Origin: Bacteroidia bacterium
Lineage (GTDB): Bacteria; Bacteroidota; Bacteroidia; B-17B0; Aurantibacillaceae
Direction of reading: 5' to 3'
DNA: 38,122 nucleotides
NCBI GenBank assembly: GCA_025362575.1
Contig: JANYIQ010000251.1
Span: 1-38,122, forward strand
Shown: piece by piece, positions 23,535 to 32,549 of the stretch
Numbering within the stretch: the stretch's first letter is position 1
How the letters are laid out: each line of letters begins with the position of its first letter
The notes under the pieces: model-generated
Databases searched by the model: none
What the model was told of the DNA's origin: nothing
The model's input: the letters and a program-made list of their open reading frames with translations, nothing else
Program-made: the position numbers and the translations under genes

Positions 23535-24707
23535 ATGAAAGGCGTAATACTCTTTGCGGATGATCATGTCTTTCATAATGATAGAACAGAAAATGGTCTT
23601 TTCAAGAAATTTAACTTGGAAAGTGAGTTTCCAATCCTCCCGATTGATAATTTGTCTGTTTTGGAGAAAACAGTTTCTTCTGTTTCTACATATAGGGCAA
23701 TAATCCTGGACTGGAATTTTAAAAAGGATAGCGGTGAGGAAGGAGTTAAAATTCCTGATGAAACTCCTTTTGAATTTTTGAAAAACAACAAAATATATTC
23801 TCTTGTCTATGTCTATTCGCAAGCAGACATTGAAAAAGAGAAAAAGGATGAATTAGAAGCGCTGTACCCGAAAAAGATTTTTTTTGAAACAAAAAATGCA
23901 GCAAACAGTTTAGATGTTGAATACAAGAAAATTGTAGATGGGATTAAAAAATTTGAAACAGATAATCAACATTTAATAACTCCCTTTCTTTGGAGTCAAG
24001 CTATCAATAATTCCGTACAAACCATTTTTGATGAATTGGAAAATGCAGACCCTAATTGGATCAAAGAAATTTACACAAGCGCAGTAACTGACGGTGCTGA
24101 ACCAAATGCTGAGGTGATTGGGGTTTTTCAGAACCTTTTAAATGAATCAATAGTTCAAAATAGCGACCTCACAAAATCATTAGCTGCAACCGCAGCCCTG
24201 AACGATGTTCCCATCGCGAATAAAGAAGAATCCTTAGCGAAACTTTACAATAGAATTTACTACACTCAATTACTAAACGATGCTCCTATTATGACTGGAG
24301 ATATTTTCAAATTTAGTGACGATGAATTTGCAATTTTGATTACTCCTGAATGTGATGTGAATGCAAAAAAAGAAACAACTTTAGAATTCCTCAAATTTAC
24401 AAAGACTGCATCTGCCGCTTTCATTACAAAAAAGAAAAAAGACGATGCGATTTTTAATAATGGAGTTCAGAGCCGACACATCCTACCTTCTTTCCCATTC
24501 GAGGCGAATGTTTATAATTTATCAGCATTCATCGATTTTGAAACTTCCTTCATTGTAAAACCGAAAAGTGAATTTGAAAATAAAAGAAGTGAATTTAAAC
24601 TCAATTCCCCATATATATTTCAGCTGCGACAAAGATATTTAGCTTATATAGGAAGAGTTGGTGTTCCTGCAATACCGCCAAGCCTAAAAACGTTCAACCT
24701 GAAGTAA
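23535..24707 (+). CDS. Receiver-domain protein with unknown C-terminal domain (390 aa)
   Basis: I chose the ATG at 23535, directly after the kinase-like gene, because the longer frame overlaps that gene. The first 120 residues have the full receiver signature: ILFADDH (acid pair Asp9/Asp10), IILDWNF (phospho-acceptor Asp59), VYVYSQ (Ser95) and PKKIFF (Lys113). The remaining 270 residues are not a DNA-binding domain that I recognise. They include helical segments (FLWSQAINNSVQTIFDELE), a conserved-looking DEFAILITPECDVNAKKE and the C-terminal LRQRYLAYIGRVGVPAIPP. The domain could be an effector or adaptor controlled by phosphorylation from the upstream kinase-like protein. It lies 16 bp before the GGCT/HEPN gene. 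How the signal passes on is unknown. Confidence 0.82.
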   Translation: MKGVILFADDHVFHNDRTENGLFKKFNLESEFPILPIDNLSVLEKTVSSVSTYRAIILDWNFKKDSGEEGVKIPDETPFEFLKNNKIYSLVYVYSQADIEKEKKDELEALYPKKIFFETKNAANSLDVEYKKIVDGIKKFETDNQHLITPFLWSQAINNSVQTIFDELENADPNWIKEIYTSAVTDGAEPNAEVIGVFQNLLNESIVQNSDLTKSLAATAALNDVPIANKEESLAKLYNRIYYTQLLNDAPIMTGDIFKFSDDEFAILITPECDVNAKKETTLEFLKFTKTASAAFITKKKKDDAIFNNGVQSRHILPSFPFEANVYNLSAFIDFETSFIVKPKSEFENKRSEFKLNSPYIFQLRQRYLAYIGRVGVPAIPPSLKTFNLK

Positions 24708-24723
24708 AGTCCCCACTCTGCCA

Positions 24724-26694
24724 ATGATTTATTTTGCATACGGTTCAAATATGTTCACATACAGACTTGAAAAAAGAGTCGGTAGAGTTGAAATTTTAGG
24801 TAGTGGCAAATTGCATCAATATAAATTGCTGTTTAATAAAAAATCAGTTGATGGATCACTTAAAGCGAACGCTTTTTTTACCGGGAAACCGGAAGATGTA
24901 ATTATTGGCGTTCTCTTCAAAATAAATCCAAGTAAAAAAGAGGATTTAGATAAATTGGAAGGACTTGGTAAAGGATATGATCAAAAGGAAGTTGAAATTG
25001 AATCCAATGGTGGTAAGCAAGTAAAGGCTTTTACTTATGTGGCAAACCCTATAGATTTGACTGAAGGCAATCACCCATATGATTGGTATTTAGAATTTAT
25101 TAAACAAGGTGCAGAAGAACACTCACTACCGGAAGAATACAAAAAAAACATTTCAGCTACTCCAACTAAAATAGATACTGATGTAATAAGACCTGATGCA
25201 AATAACTCGATTATTAAAGAGAGCAAAGCAATCAGGAAACAATTGTTTGATAGTTTTGAGTTATTGTTTGATCTTAATAAACCTAAAGAGTACATTATCA
25301 ATCTACCCTCTCATGCTTTACATAGCAGGAAAATAGTTATTGAAAAATCTGAAAGACAGTTTAACTTTCAAACTGATAGTGTAATTCCAAAAGGTGTTCA
25401 AAGGCACAAAGAATTACAGGTTTCTGGGAAGAAAATATTTTTGAGTGAAGAAGGAAAAGAATCTAAAATATTCATAGAAGGAAAGCATTTTTTGCTTAAT
25501 AATATTGGGTATGATTTCGATAATAGTTTGAAATTATTGAGTGGGTCAATCAATTCCCTTGGAAATTCGATTGAGAGTGATTTTAACGAAAAATATTTGC
25601 GATTAATCATTCCATCAAGTAAAAAACTTAAAATTATAAATGACTATCAATGTAGAGGGTTCGTTGTAGATTATAAATTAAAACCAGGACTAATTACTCT
25701 GAAGATAAATGACCGAAATTTTCATTTTTATGAAGTAAAATATGGGGAGAAGGAATACATAATTATTGATTGTGTTGATAAATTCAACCTCAAAGAATTT
25801 CAAAATGTATGTCAGACTATTCTTTTAACATACGCCTTTCTTTCTGCCGACTATCACTCAGGAGAAGGATACTACTTGGGTTTTGAAACGAATAATTTGG
25901 ATACACCGACTCATTTTTTGTACCATTCTTTAAGTGAATCAATATATGACGGAAATGGAGCCTTTACTACGAATGCTTATTTCGGTATTGATCTTGAAAA
26001 TATTAAAAGAGATGAAAAAGGATTTATTGCTGAAGAAACAAGGAAAGAACAATTTAAAGATATCATGTTTTTTTCGAGTGATGTTTATAGTGCAATATGT
26101 CAGACTGCTTTAGAAGATGAAAAAATATTTCGCTCGCTTTTACTTCTCGTATTCAATCAAGCTTCTACTCTTGAAATGAAAATCCCCATCCAATACGTTG
26201 CAATTGAAGCTTTAACTGGGGCTATCATAAAGAAAGGAAACGCTGAGTTAAAACCGATTGAAAATAATGAAATAGCTAACGAACTTGTTGGAATACTTAA
26301 ATCAGAAACAGAAAAACTCCTGCAAAAACATAGCATACCAATTGAAGGCAATGACTTAATAACACCTTTGTTTAAAAGAGTAGCTTCCCTTAATGCGCCA
26401 ACTAATACTGACAAATTGAGTAAACCATTTGCATTATTAGGTTATACTATTTCCGATGAAGAAAAGAAATTAATAAAACTTAGAGATACTTTTTTGCACG
26501 GTAGTACAAAATCATATGGTGATCTTGATGATGATTTTAAAGGATTGTTCTACCTATCACTAAAACTGCATTTTTTGATTTGCGTCTTATTGCTTAAGAA
26601 ATCAGGGTTTGAAGGGCGAATAATTAATTATCCAAAATTATACGAATACATTACTGAGAAATATTTAGAAGAAGAAGTTTTGAGAAAAATTTAA
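24724..26694 (+). CDS. Gamma-glutamylcyclotransferase-like / HEPN-like fusion protein (656 aa)
   Basis: Residues 1-135 form a GGCT/AIG2-like domain: YFAYGSNM (3-10) is the substrate-loop signature, ANAFFTGKPEDVIIGVLFKI matches the barrel core, and DKLEGLGKGY carries the conserved acid Glu79. About 300 residues of unknown beta-rich sequence follow. The C-terminal 190 residues are helical and contain KLIKLRDTFLHGSTK, with Arg587 and His592 forming the Rx4H motif of HEPN ribonucleases. The arrangement of the flanking helices also fits that superfamily. HEPN proteins often act as RNases in abortive infection. The gene sits between the receiver gene and hsdM (28 bp), in a position reminiscent of the anticodon nuclease PrrC within a type I restriction locus. 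Cyclotransferase activity and RNase activity are both predictions. Confidence 0.75.
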   Translation: MIYFAYGSNMFTYRLEKRVGRVEILGSGKLHQYKLLFNKKSVDGSLKANAFFTGKPEDVIIGVLFKINPSKKEDLDKLEGLGKGYDQKEVEIESNGGKQVKAFTYVANPIDLTEGNHPYDWYLEFIKQGAEEHSLPEEYKKNISATPTKIDTDVIRPDANNSIIKESKAIRKQLFDSFELLFDLNKPKEYIINLPSHALHSRKIVIEKSERQFNFQTDSVIPKGVQRHKELQVSGKKIFLSEEGKESKIFIEGKHFLLNNIGYDFDNSLKLLSGSINSLGNSIESDFNEKYLRLIIPSSKKLKIINDYQCRGFVVDYKLKPGLITLKINDRNFHFYEVKYGEKEYIIIDCVDKFNLKEFQNVCQTILLTYAFLSADYHSGEGYYLGFETNNLDTPTHFLYHSLSESIYDGNGAFTTNAYFGIDLENIKRDEKGFIAEETRKEQFKDIMFFSSDVYSAICQTALEDEKIFRSLLLLVFNQASTLEMKIPIQYVAIEALTGAIIKKGNAELKPIENNEIANELVGILKSETEKLLQKHSIPIEGNDLITPLFKRVASLNAPTNTDKLSKPFALLGYTISDEEKKLIKLRDTFLHGSTKSYGDLDDDFKGLFYLSLKLHFLICVLLLKKSGFEGRIINYPKLYEYITEKYLEEEVLRKI

Positions 26695-26722
26695 ATTAAT
26701 GAGTTTTAATAAAATATTATAA

Positions 26723-28291
26723 ATGTCAGAAGATCAAAAAAAACAACTTGAACAGCAACTTTGGAACATTGCCAATACGTTAAGAGGCAAAATGAATGCT
26801 GACGAATTCCGGGATTACATTTTAGGCTTTATTTTCTATAAATACCTTGCCGAAAAAATGGAAATTTATGCTAATACCATTTTGAAACAAGATAAAATAA
26901 AGTATAAAGACATAAAGGAGAAAACTAAAGATGGTAAAGAATACATCGAAGCAATTAAGTCTGAATCCCTTGAAAAATTAGGCTATTTTTTGAAACCTTC
27001 AGAGTTATTTAGCGAAGTTGCAAAACGAGGCAACAGCGATGAAAAAGGTAAAGACAATTTTATATTGGAAGATTTACAAAAAATATTGACCAATATTCAA
27101 TTGAGTACAATGGGGACTGAGAGTGAAGAGGATTTTGACAACCTCTTTGAGGACATGGATTTGAATAGTACCAAACTTGGTAAAACGACAGAAGCAAGAA
27201 ATGAAATTATTGCAAAAGTGCTTTCACATTTAGATAAAATAGATTTCAAACTTGAGAATACAGAATTGGATGTTTTAGGAGATGCTTATGAGTATCTTAT
27301 TGGGCAATTTGCAAGTGGTGCAGGTAAAAAGGCAGGCGAATTTTATACGCCACAAGAGGTAAGTAAAGTTCTTGCCAAAATTGTAACTACTGGGAAAAAG
27401 AAATTAAAATCAGTCTATGATCCAACTTGTGGTTCAGGCTCTTTGCTACTTCGGGTGTCAAAGGAAGTAAAAGAAGTAAGCAACTTTTACGGACAGGAAA
27501 TGAACCGTACTACATACAACCTTGCCCGAATGAATATGATTTTACACGGTGTTCATTACCGCAAATTCGACATTAAGCAGGAGGATACTTTAGAACATCC
27601 GCAACATAACGGAAAACAATTTGAAGCAATTGTAGCTAATCCACCCTTTTCGGCAGAATGGAGTGCCAACCCTTTGTTTACAAGTGATGACCGCTTTAGT
27701 CAATATGGAAAACTTGCTCCGGGAAGTAAAGCAGACTGGGCGTTTGTTCAGCATATGATCCACCATTTAGCGGAAAATGGAACAATGGCAATAGTACTGC
27801 CTCACGGTGCTTTGTTTAGAAGTGGTACTGAACAACACATTCGTAAATACTTAATTGAAGACAGAAATTATTTAGATACAGTAATTGGGTTGCCAGCAAA
27901 TATTTTTTATGGTACATCTATTCCTACGTGTATTATGGTTTTCAAGAAATGCAAAGAAAACCCTAACGATGTTTTATTTATCAATGCAGCAGAACATTTT
28001 GAGCGAGGTACTCAAAACATATTGCGACAAGAAGACATTGATCGAATAATTACAACCTACAGAGAAAGAAAAGTTGTTGATAAATATAGCAGTTTAGCAA
28101 CACTTGAAATGATTGCGGAAAACGAATATAATCTGAATATTCCTCGCTATGTAAACACCTTTGAGGAACAGGAAACAGTTGATATTACTTCAGTAGCAAA
28201 GCAATTGCGAAGTCTTGAAAAAGGAATGAAAAATACCGATACTGAACTAACTGCACTTTGCAAAGAACTTAAAATTGACGCCCCTTTTTAA
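26723..28291 (+). CDS. hsdM: Type I restriction-modification system, methyltransferase subunit
   Basis: The 522-residue protein has the HsdM N-terminal helical domain (LWNIANTLRGKMNADEFRDY, FIFYKYLAEKME). It then has AdoMet motif I, DPTCGSGSLLLRV from residue 233, preceded by the family phrase KKAGEFYTPQEVSKVLAKIV. Catalytic motif IV is NPPF at 306-309 (VANPPFSAEWS), which defines an N6-adenine methyltransferase. The length is normal. With HsdS it methylates the recognition site, and with HsdR it restricts unmodified DNA. It begins 28 bp after the GGCT/HEPN gene and 2 bp before hsdS, so expression is probably shared with the upstream module. Confidence 0.96.
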   Translation: MSEDQKKQLEQQLWNIANTLRGKMNADEFRDYILGFIFYKYLAEKMEIYANTILKQDKIKYKDIKEKTKDGKEYIEAIKSESLEKLGYFLKPSELFSEVAKRGNSDEKGKDNFILEDLQKILTNIQLSTMGTESEEDFDNLFEDMDLNSTKLGKTTEARNEIIAKVLSHLDKIDFKLENTELDVLGDAYEYLIGQFASGAGKKAGEFYTPQEVSKVLAKIVTTGKKKLKSVYDPTCGSGSLLLRVSKEVKEVSNFYGQEMNRTTYNLARMNMILHGVHYRKFDIKQEDTLEHPQHNGKQFEAIVANPPFSAEWSANPLFTSDDRFSQYGKLAPGSKADWAFVQHMIHHLAENGTMAIVLPHGALFRSGTEQHIRKYLIEDRNYLDTVIGLPANIFYGTSIPTCIMVFKKCKENPNDVLFINAAEHFERGTQNILRQEDIDRIITTYRERKVVDKYSSLATLEMIAENEYNLNIPRYVNTFEEQETVDITSVAKQLRSLEKGMKNTDTELTALCKELKIDAPF

Positions 28292-28293
28292 CA

Positions 28294-29523
28294 ATGGAAA
28301 AACAACAAAGCAAAAAACCGCTGATTAGATTTCCTGAGTTTAAAGATGCTTGGGGACATAGAAAACTAAATGAACTTTTAAGCGAAGCTAAAAAGAGAAA
28401 TGAAGATTTGAAATATGGTAAAGACGAAGTTTTATCTGTTTCAGGTGAATTGGGAATTGTTAACCAAATAGAGCATTTAGGCAGAAGTTACGCGGGTGTT
28501 TCTGTGCATCAGTACCACGTTGTAGAGGTAGGCGACATTGTTTATACCAAAAGCCCGCTCAAAGCAAATCCATTTGGAATTATAAAACTCAATAAGGGTA
28601 AAGCAGGAATAGTATCAACACTTTATGCTGTATATAAAGTAAATAACAAAACAGCTTACGGAGAATTTTTAGATTGTTACTTTTCCCTAGACGCAAATAC
28701 CAATCGCTACTTGCGACCATTGGTAAAGAAAGGTGCGAAAAATGACATGAAGATCAACAACGCTTACGTTTTGAACGATAGAATATTTGCACCAACAATT
28801 CCTGAACAAAAGCGAATTGCTTCTTTCTTTACTGTTTTAGATAAAAAAATCTCCGAACTTAAAAAAAAGAAAAGCCTTTTAGAGCAATACAAAAAGGGCG
28901 TAATGCAAAAACTCTTCTCACAAGAATTAAGATTTAAAGATGACAATGGGAAAAAGTTTCCGAAATGGGAGAAAAAAAAATTGGGAGAATTGGGAGAATT
29001 TATTGGTGGAGGAACGCCATCTACTCAAAACAGTGAATATTGGGGGGGAGACATTCCGTGGCTTTCAAGTTCGGATCTGTCAGAAGATAATATTTATCAA
29101 ATAAATGCATCGAGATTTATTACCAAAGAAGCTGTTTCAAAATCTGCTACAAGATTAGTACCTAAGAACAGTATTTTAATTGTTTCAAGAGTTGGTGTTG
29201 GAAAAATTGCTGTTAATGAAATGGAACTTTGTACAAGTCAAGATTTCACAAACCTCATTCCCAAAACGGACAATTATTTATTCGTAGCTTATTTGATAAA
29301 GCTTCAAACTAATAAATTATTAGCCTTTAATCAGGGAACCTCAATTAAAGGTTTTGTGAAAAGCGATTTAGAAGATTTGCTGCTCTCTTTACCTTCAATT
29401 AAAGAACAAAATAGAATTGCAAATTTTATTTCAAAAATTGATAATAAAATAATTTGCACGCAAAATCAAATTCTGCAAACCCAACAATATAAGAAGGGCT
29501 TACTTCAAAATATGTTTTGTTAA
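28294..29523 (+). CDS. hsdS: Type I restriction-modification system, specificity subunit
   Basis: The 409 residues contain two target-recognition domains, each followed by a conserved helix. The first runs to PTIPEQKRIASFFTVLDKKI with the spacer helix ELKKKKSLLEQYKKGVMQKL. The second starts at KFPKWEKKKLGELGEFIGGG and ends with IKEQNRIANFISKIDNKI and QQYKKGLLQNMF. The two halves define a bipartite target sequence that cannot be deduced here. The order hsdM-hsdS-hsdR with 2-bp gaps is a normal operon. No nearby second hsdS or inverted repeat was seen, so shuffling of specificity is not indicated. Confidence 0.95.
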   Translation: MEKQQSKKPLIRFPEFKDAWGHRKLNELLSEAKKRNEDLKYGKDEVLSVSGELGIVNQIEHLGRSYAGVSVHQYHVVEVGDIVYTKSPLKANPFGIIKLNKGKAGIVSTLYAVYKVNNKTAYGEFLDCYFSLDANTNRYLRPLVKKGAKNDMKINNAYVLNDRIFAPTIPEQKRIASFFTVLDKKISELKKKKSLLEQYKKGVMQKLFSQELRFKDDNGKKFPKWEKKKLGELGEFIGGGTPSTQNSEYWGGDIPWLSSSDLSEDNIYQINASRFITKEAVSKSATRLVPKNSILIVSRVGVGKIAVNEMELCTSQDFTNLIPKTDNYLFVAYLIKLQTNKLLAFNQGTSIKGFVKSDLEDLLLSLPSIKEQNRIANFISKIDNKIICTQNQILQTQQYKKGLLQNMFC

Positions 29524-29525
29524 TT

Positions 29526-32381
29526 ATGGCTAAACAACCTGAACAAATATTAGAAGAACAATTGATAGCCCAACTGCAAAAGTTGGGTTATGGCTTGGTA
29601 TTTATCAAAGACGAAGCCTCACTTATTACCAATCTCAAAATTCAGTTAGAGAAACACAACAACATTCAATTCAGTCAATCGGAATTTGAAAAAGTGTTAA
29701 ATATACTTAGCAAAGGTTCTGTTTTTGAAAAAGCAAAAACACTGAGAGAGAAACAGCACATTGTAAGAGATAATGGGAAGAATTTATATTTTGAGTTTAT
29801 ACAAACAGAGCATTGGTGTCAAAACCAATTTCAGGTAACACATCAGGTAACGGTTGATGGCAAGTATAAAAACCGGTACGATGTAACCTTACTCATTAAC
29901 GGTTTGCCTTTGGTGCAAATAGAACTTAAACGTAGAGGGCTTGAATTAAAAGAAGCATTCAATCAAATCAATCGTTATCAGCGTCACTCGTTCGGTGCGA
30001 ATTCCGCATTGTTTCAATACTTGCAAATTTTTGTAATCAGTAACGGGGTAAATACAAAGTACTATGCCAACAATAGGCATCAATCTTTCAAGCAGACTTT
30101 CTTTTGGACGGACAAGGAAAATAAACGTCTTTCAAATATTTTAAATGGATTTACAAGTGAATTTTTAGAGCCGTGCCACATATCAAAAATGATATGCAAG
30201 CATATAGTGTTGAGTGAAACCAATAAAATATTGATGGTGCTTCGTCCTTACCAATTCTATGCTGTTGAAGCACTTGTTGACCGGGTAAAAAACAGTGATA
30301 AGAATGGTTACATATGGCATACTACAGGATCAGGGAAGACTTTAACCTCTTTCAAGGCAAGTCAGATTCTAATGAATCTGCCGAATGTCAAAAAGGTCGT
30401 TTTTGTTGTCGATAGAAAGGATTTGGATTATCAGACAACTAAGGAGTTTAATAGCTTTAGTAAAGGTAGTATCGATGGAACAGATAATACAAAAGCATTA
30501 GTAAAACAATTTTCAGACGACACAAAACTTATTGTTACAACTATCCAAAAGCTAAATACAGCCATTAGCAAACAGCAGTATTTAGCGAAAATGGAAAAAC
30601 TGAAAAATGAACACATCGTTTTTATATTTGATGAGTGCCACCGAAGTCAATTTGGTGAAACACATAACCGGATCAAAGCATTTTTCAATAACATTCAACT
30701 CTTCGGTTTTACGGGTACGCCAATTTTTGCAGACAATGCTGTGAAAAATGAATTAGGAAAGCGTACAACAAAAGAATTATTTGGGGATTGCTTGCACAAA
30801 TATGTAATAACAGATGCGATAAAAGATGAGAATGTATTGAAGTTCTCAGTTGAATATGTTGGCAGGTATAAGAAGAAGGAATCAGCAACGGAAATAGATA
30901 TCGAAGTAGAAGACATTGACACGAAGGAGTTGATGGAAGATAAGAAGAGATTGGAAAAAATTACAGATTATATAATAGCTAATCACAATCGTAAAACTCA
31001 TAATCGGGAGTTTACCGGAATGTTTTGTGTTAGCAGCATAGAAACGCTGATTAAATATTACGATCTGTTTCAAAAGAAAAAGGAAGAAGGGAAGCATAAT
31101 TTAAAAATTGCAACAATTTTTAGTTATACCGCAAATGAAGCGGATGCTGATGCCAATGGATTTCTGCCGGATGAATTATCAGTTGCAGAAGAACCCAAAG
31201 TATTATATGGTTTAGCAGCGCACAGCAGAGAAAAATTGGATGAGTTTATTGATCACTACAACAAAATGTTTGAAACCAAGTTTTCAACGAAGGATAGTGA
31301 ATCTTTTTACAATTACTATAACGATATATCAAAGAAGGTTAAGGAAAGGAAAGTTGATATTCTTTTGGTAGTAAATATGTTCTTAACAGGCTTCGATAGC
31401 CCAACATTAAGCACCTTATACGTAGATAAAAATCTAAAGTATCATGGATTAATTCAAGCCTACTCAAGAACCAATCGTATTTTAAACGAGCAAAAATCTC
31501 AGGGAAATATTGTCGTATTCCGCAATTTAAAAAACGCAACAGATGAAGCGATAACCTTATTTAGCAATAAAGAAGCAATTGAGGTTATTATCATGAAACC
31601 GTATGAAGATTATGTAAAGAAGTTTAATGAAGCCTTTATTTTATTGCTTAAAATTGCTCCAACGATAAATAGCGTAAACGAATTAGTTAGTGAGGATGAC
31701 GAGTTAGAGTTTATTAAAGCATTTAGGGAACTAATGCGTATTAAAAATATTTTAACTGCCTTTGCCGATTTCAAATGGGAAGATTTGGCAATGAGCGAAC
31801 AACTTTTTGAGGACTATAAAAGCAAATATCTTGATCTATATGACAAAGTAAAATCAGATCATCAAAAGGAAAAAGTTTCAATTTTAGAAGATGTTGACTT
31901 TGAATTGGAACTAATCCATAGGGATGAAATCAACGTAAATTATATCATTCAATTATTGATCAAGCTAAAATCAAGGGTTCAAGCGGATGTGACACAGACC
32001 GAAAAAGAGATATTTAACTTGTTAAATACTGAAGCTCACTTAAGAAGTAAACGTGAACTGATTGAGAAATTTATCCAAGAGAATCTTCCTGTTCTCAAGG
32101 ATATGGACACTTTGCCGGAAGAGTTCGATAAATTTTGGAATGAGCAACAACAAAAAGCATTTAACCAACTCGTTAAGGAAGAAAACCTATCAGCAGATAA
32201 AACTCAATCGCTTATCGAAGATTATTTATACGCTGAAAGAGAGCCTATGAGAGACGAAGTGCTTGATCTAATTGAAGGCAACAAACCAACCCTTTTGGAA
32301 CGTAAACCGATTGGAGATCGAATTCTCAAGAAAATTTTGGGCTTTGTTGATACATTCATTAATGGAATGTCCGGGAATTAA
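29526..32381 (+). CDS. hsdR: Type I restriction-modification system, restriction/translocase subunit
   Basis: I chose the ATG at 29526 (MAKQPEQILEEQL), 2 bp after the hsdS stop, instead of a TTG inside hsdS. The N-terminal PD-(D/E)xK nuclease has Asp119 (NRYDVTLLI) and Glu133-x-Lys135 (QIELKRRG). The superfamily 2 motor has Walker A TTGSGKT (266-272), DECHRSQ from residue 369 as motif II, and FGFTGTPIF as motif III. A later motor motif is LVVNMFLTGFDSPTLSTLYVDK with AYSRTNRIL. The C-terminal region is helical and contacts HsdM in homologues. The 951 residues are a normal size and appear intact. It uses ATP to translocate DNA and cuts distant from the unmodified site. Confidence 0.95.
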   Translation: MAKQPEQILEEQLIAQLQKLGYGLVFIKDEASLITNLKIQLEKHNNIQFSQSEFEKVLNILSKGSVFEKAKTLREKQHIVRDNGKNLYFEFIQTEHWCQNQFQVTHQVTVDGKYKNRYDVTLLINGLPLVQIELKRRGLELKEAFNQINRYQRHSFGANSALFQYLQIFVISNGVNTKYYANNRHQSFKQTFFWTDKENKRLSNILNGFTSEFLEPCHISKMICKHIVLSETNKILMVLRPYQFYAVEALVDRVKNSDKNGYIWHTTGSGKTLTSFKASQILMNLPNVKKVVFVVDRKDLDYQTTKEFNSFSKGSIDGTDNTKALVKQFSDDTKLIVTTIQKLNTAISKQQYLAKMEKLKNEHIVFIFDECHRSQFGETHNRIKAFFNNIQLFGFTGTPIFADNAVKNELGKRTTKELFGDCLHKYVITDAIKDENVLKFSVEYVGRYKKKESATEIDIEVEDIDTKELMEDKKRLEKITDYIIANHNRKTHNREFTGMFCVSSIETLIKYYDLFQKKKEEGKHNLKIATIFSYTANEADADANGFLPDELSVAEEPKVLYGLAAHSREKLDEFIDHYNKMFETKFSTKDSESFYNYYNDISKKVKERKVDILLVVNMFLTGFDSPTLSTLYVDKNLKYHGLIQAYSRTNRILNEQKSQGNIVVFRNLKNATDEAITLFSNKEAIEVIIMKPYEDYVKKFNEAFILLLKIAPTINSVNELVSEDDELEFIKAFRELMRIKNILTAFADFKWEDLAMSEQLFEDYKSKYLDLYDKVKSDHQKEKVSILEDVDFELELIHRDEINVNYIIQLLIKLKSRVQADVTQTEKEIFNLLNTEAHLRSKRELIEKFIQENLPVLKDMDTLPEEFDKFWNEQQQKAFNQLVKEENLSADKTQSLIEDYLYAEREPMRDEVLDLIEGNKPTLLERKPIGDRILKKILGFVDTFINGMSGN

Positions 32382-32489
32382 TATTTCCTATTGATTTTAA
32401 ACCAAGTCCCTAACCATACTTTCTTTCAAAATATTAAATAACACGTAATCAATATGTTACAATATTTTTGTAATAAAAAAGGGAATATA

Positions 32490-32521
32490 TTTGGCAATAT
32501 TGCAGAACATTTATACTTTTG
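32490..32521 (+). promoter_or_regulatory. Promoter of the XRE/ImmA-like gene
   Basis: TTTG at 32490-32493 is followed after 20 bp by TACTTTTG, a perfect TAnnTTTG, at 32514-32521. The ATG lies 28 bp further. The spacing equals that of the tRNA promoter. So this gene is transcribed separately from the restriction operon. Confidence 0.7.
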
Positions 32522-32549
32522 ATATGCAGTTAAAGAAAAACTATAGCGA

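Noticed and set aside
28294-29523. Phase-variable hsdS shufflon
   Set aside because: Only one hsdS is present, with no partial second copy, recombinase or inverted repeats beside it.
29517-29525. TTG start of hsdR inside hsdS
   Set aside because: The ATG at 29526, 2 bp after the hsdS stop, gives a normal N-terminus.
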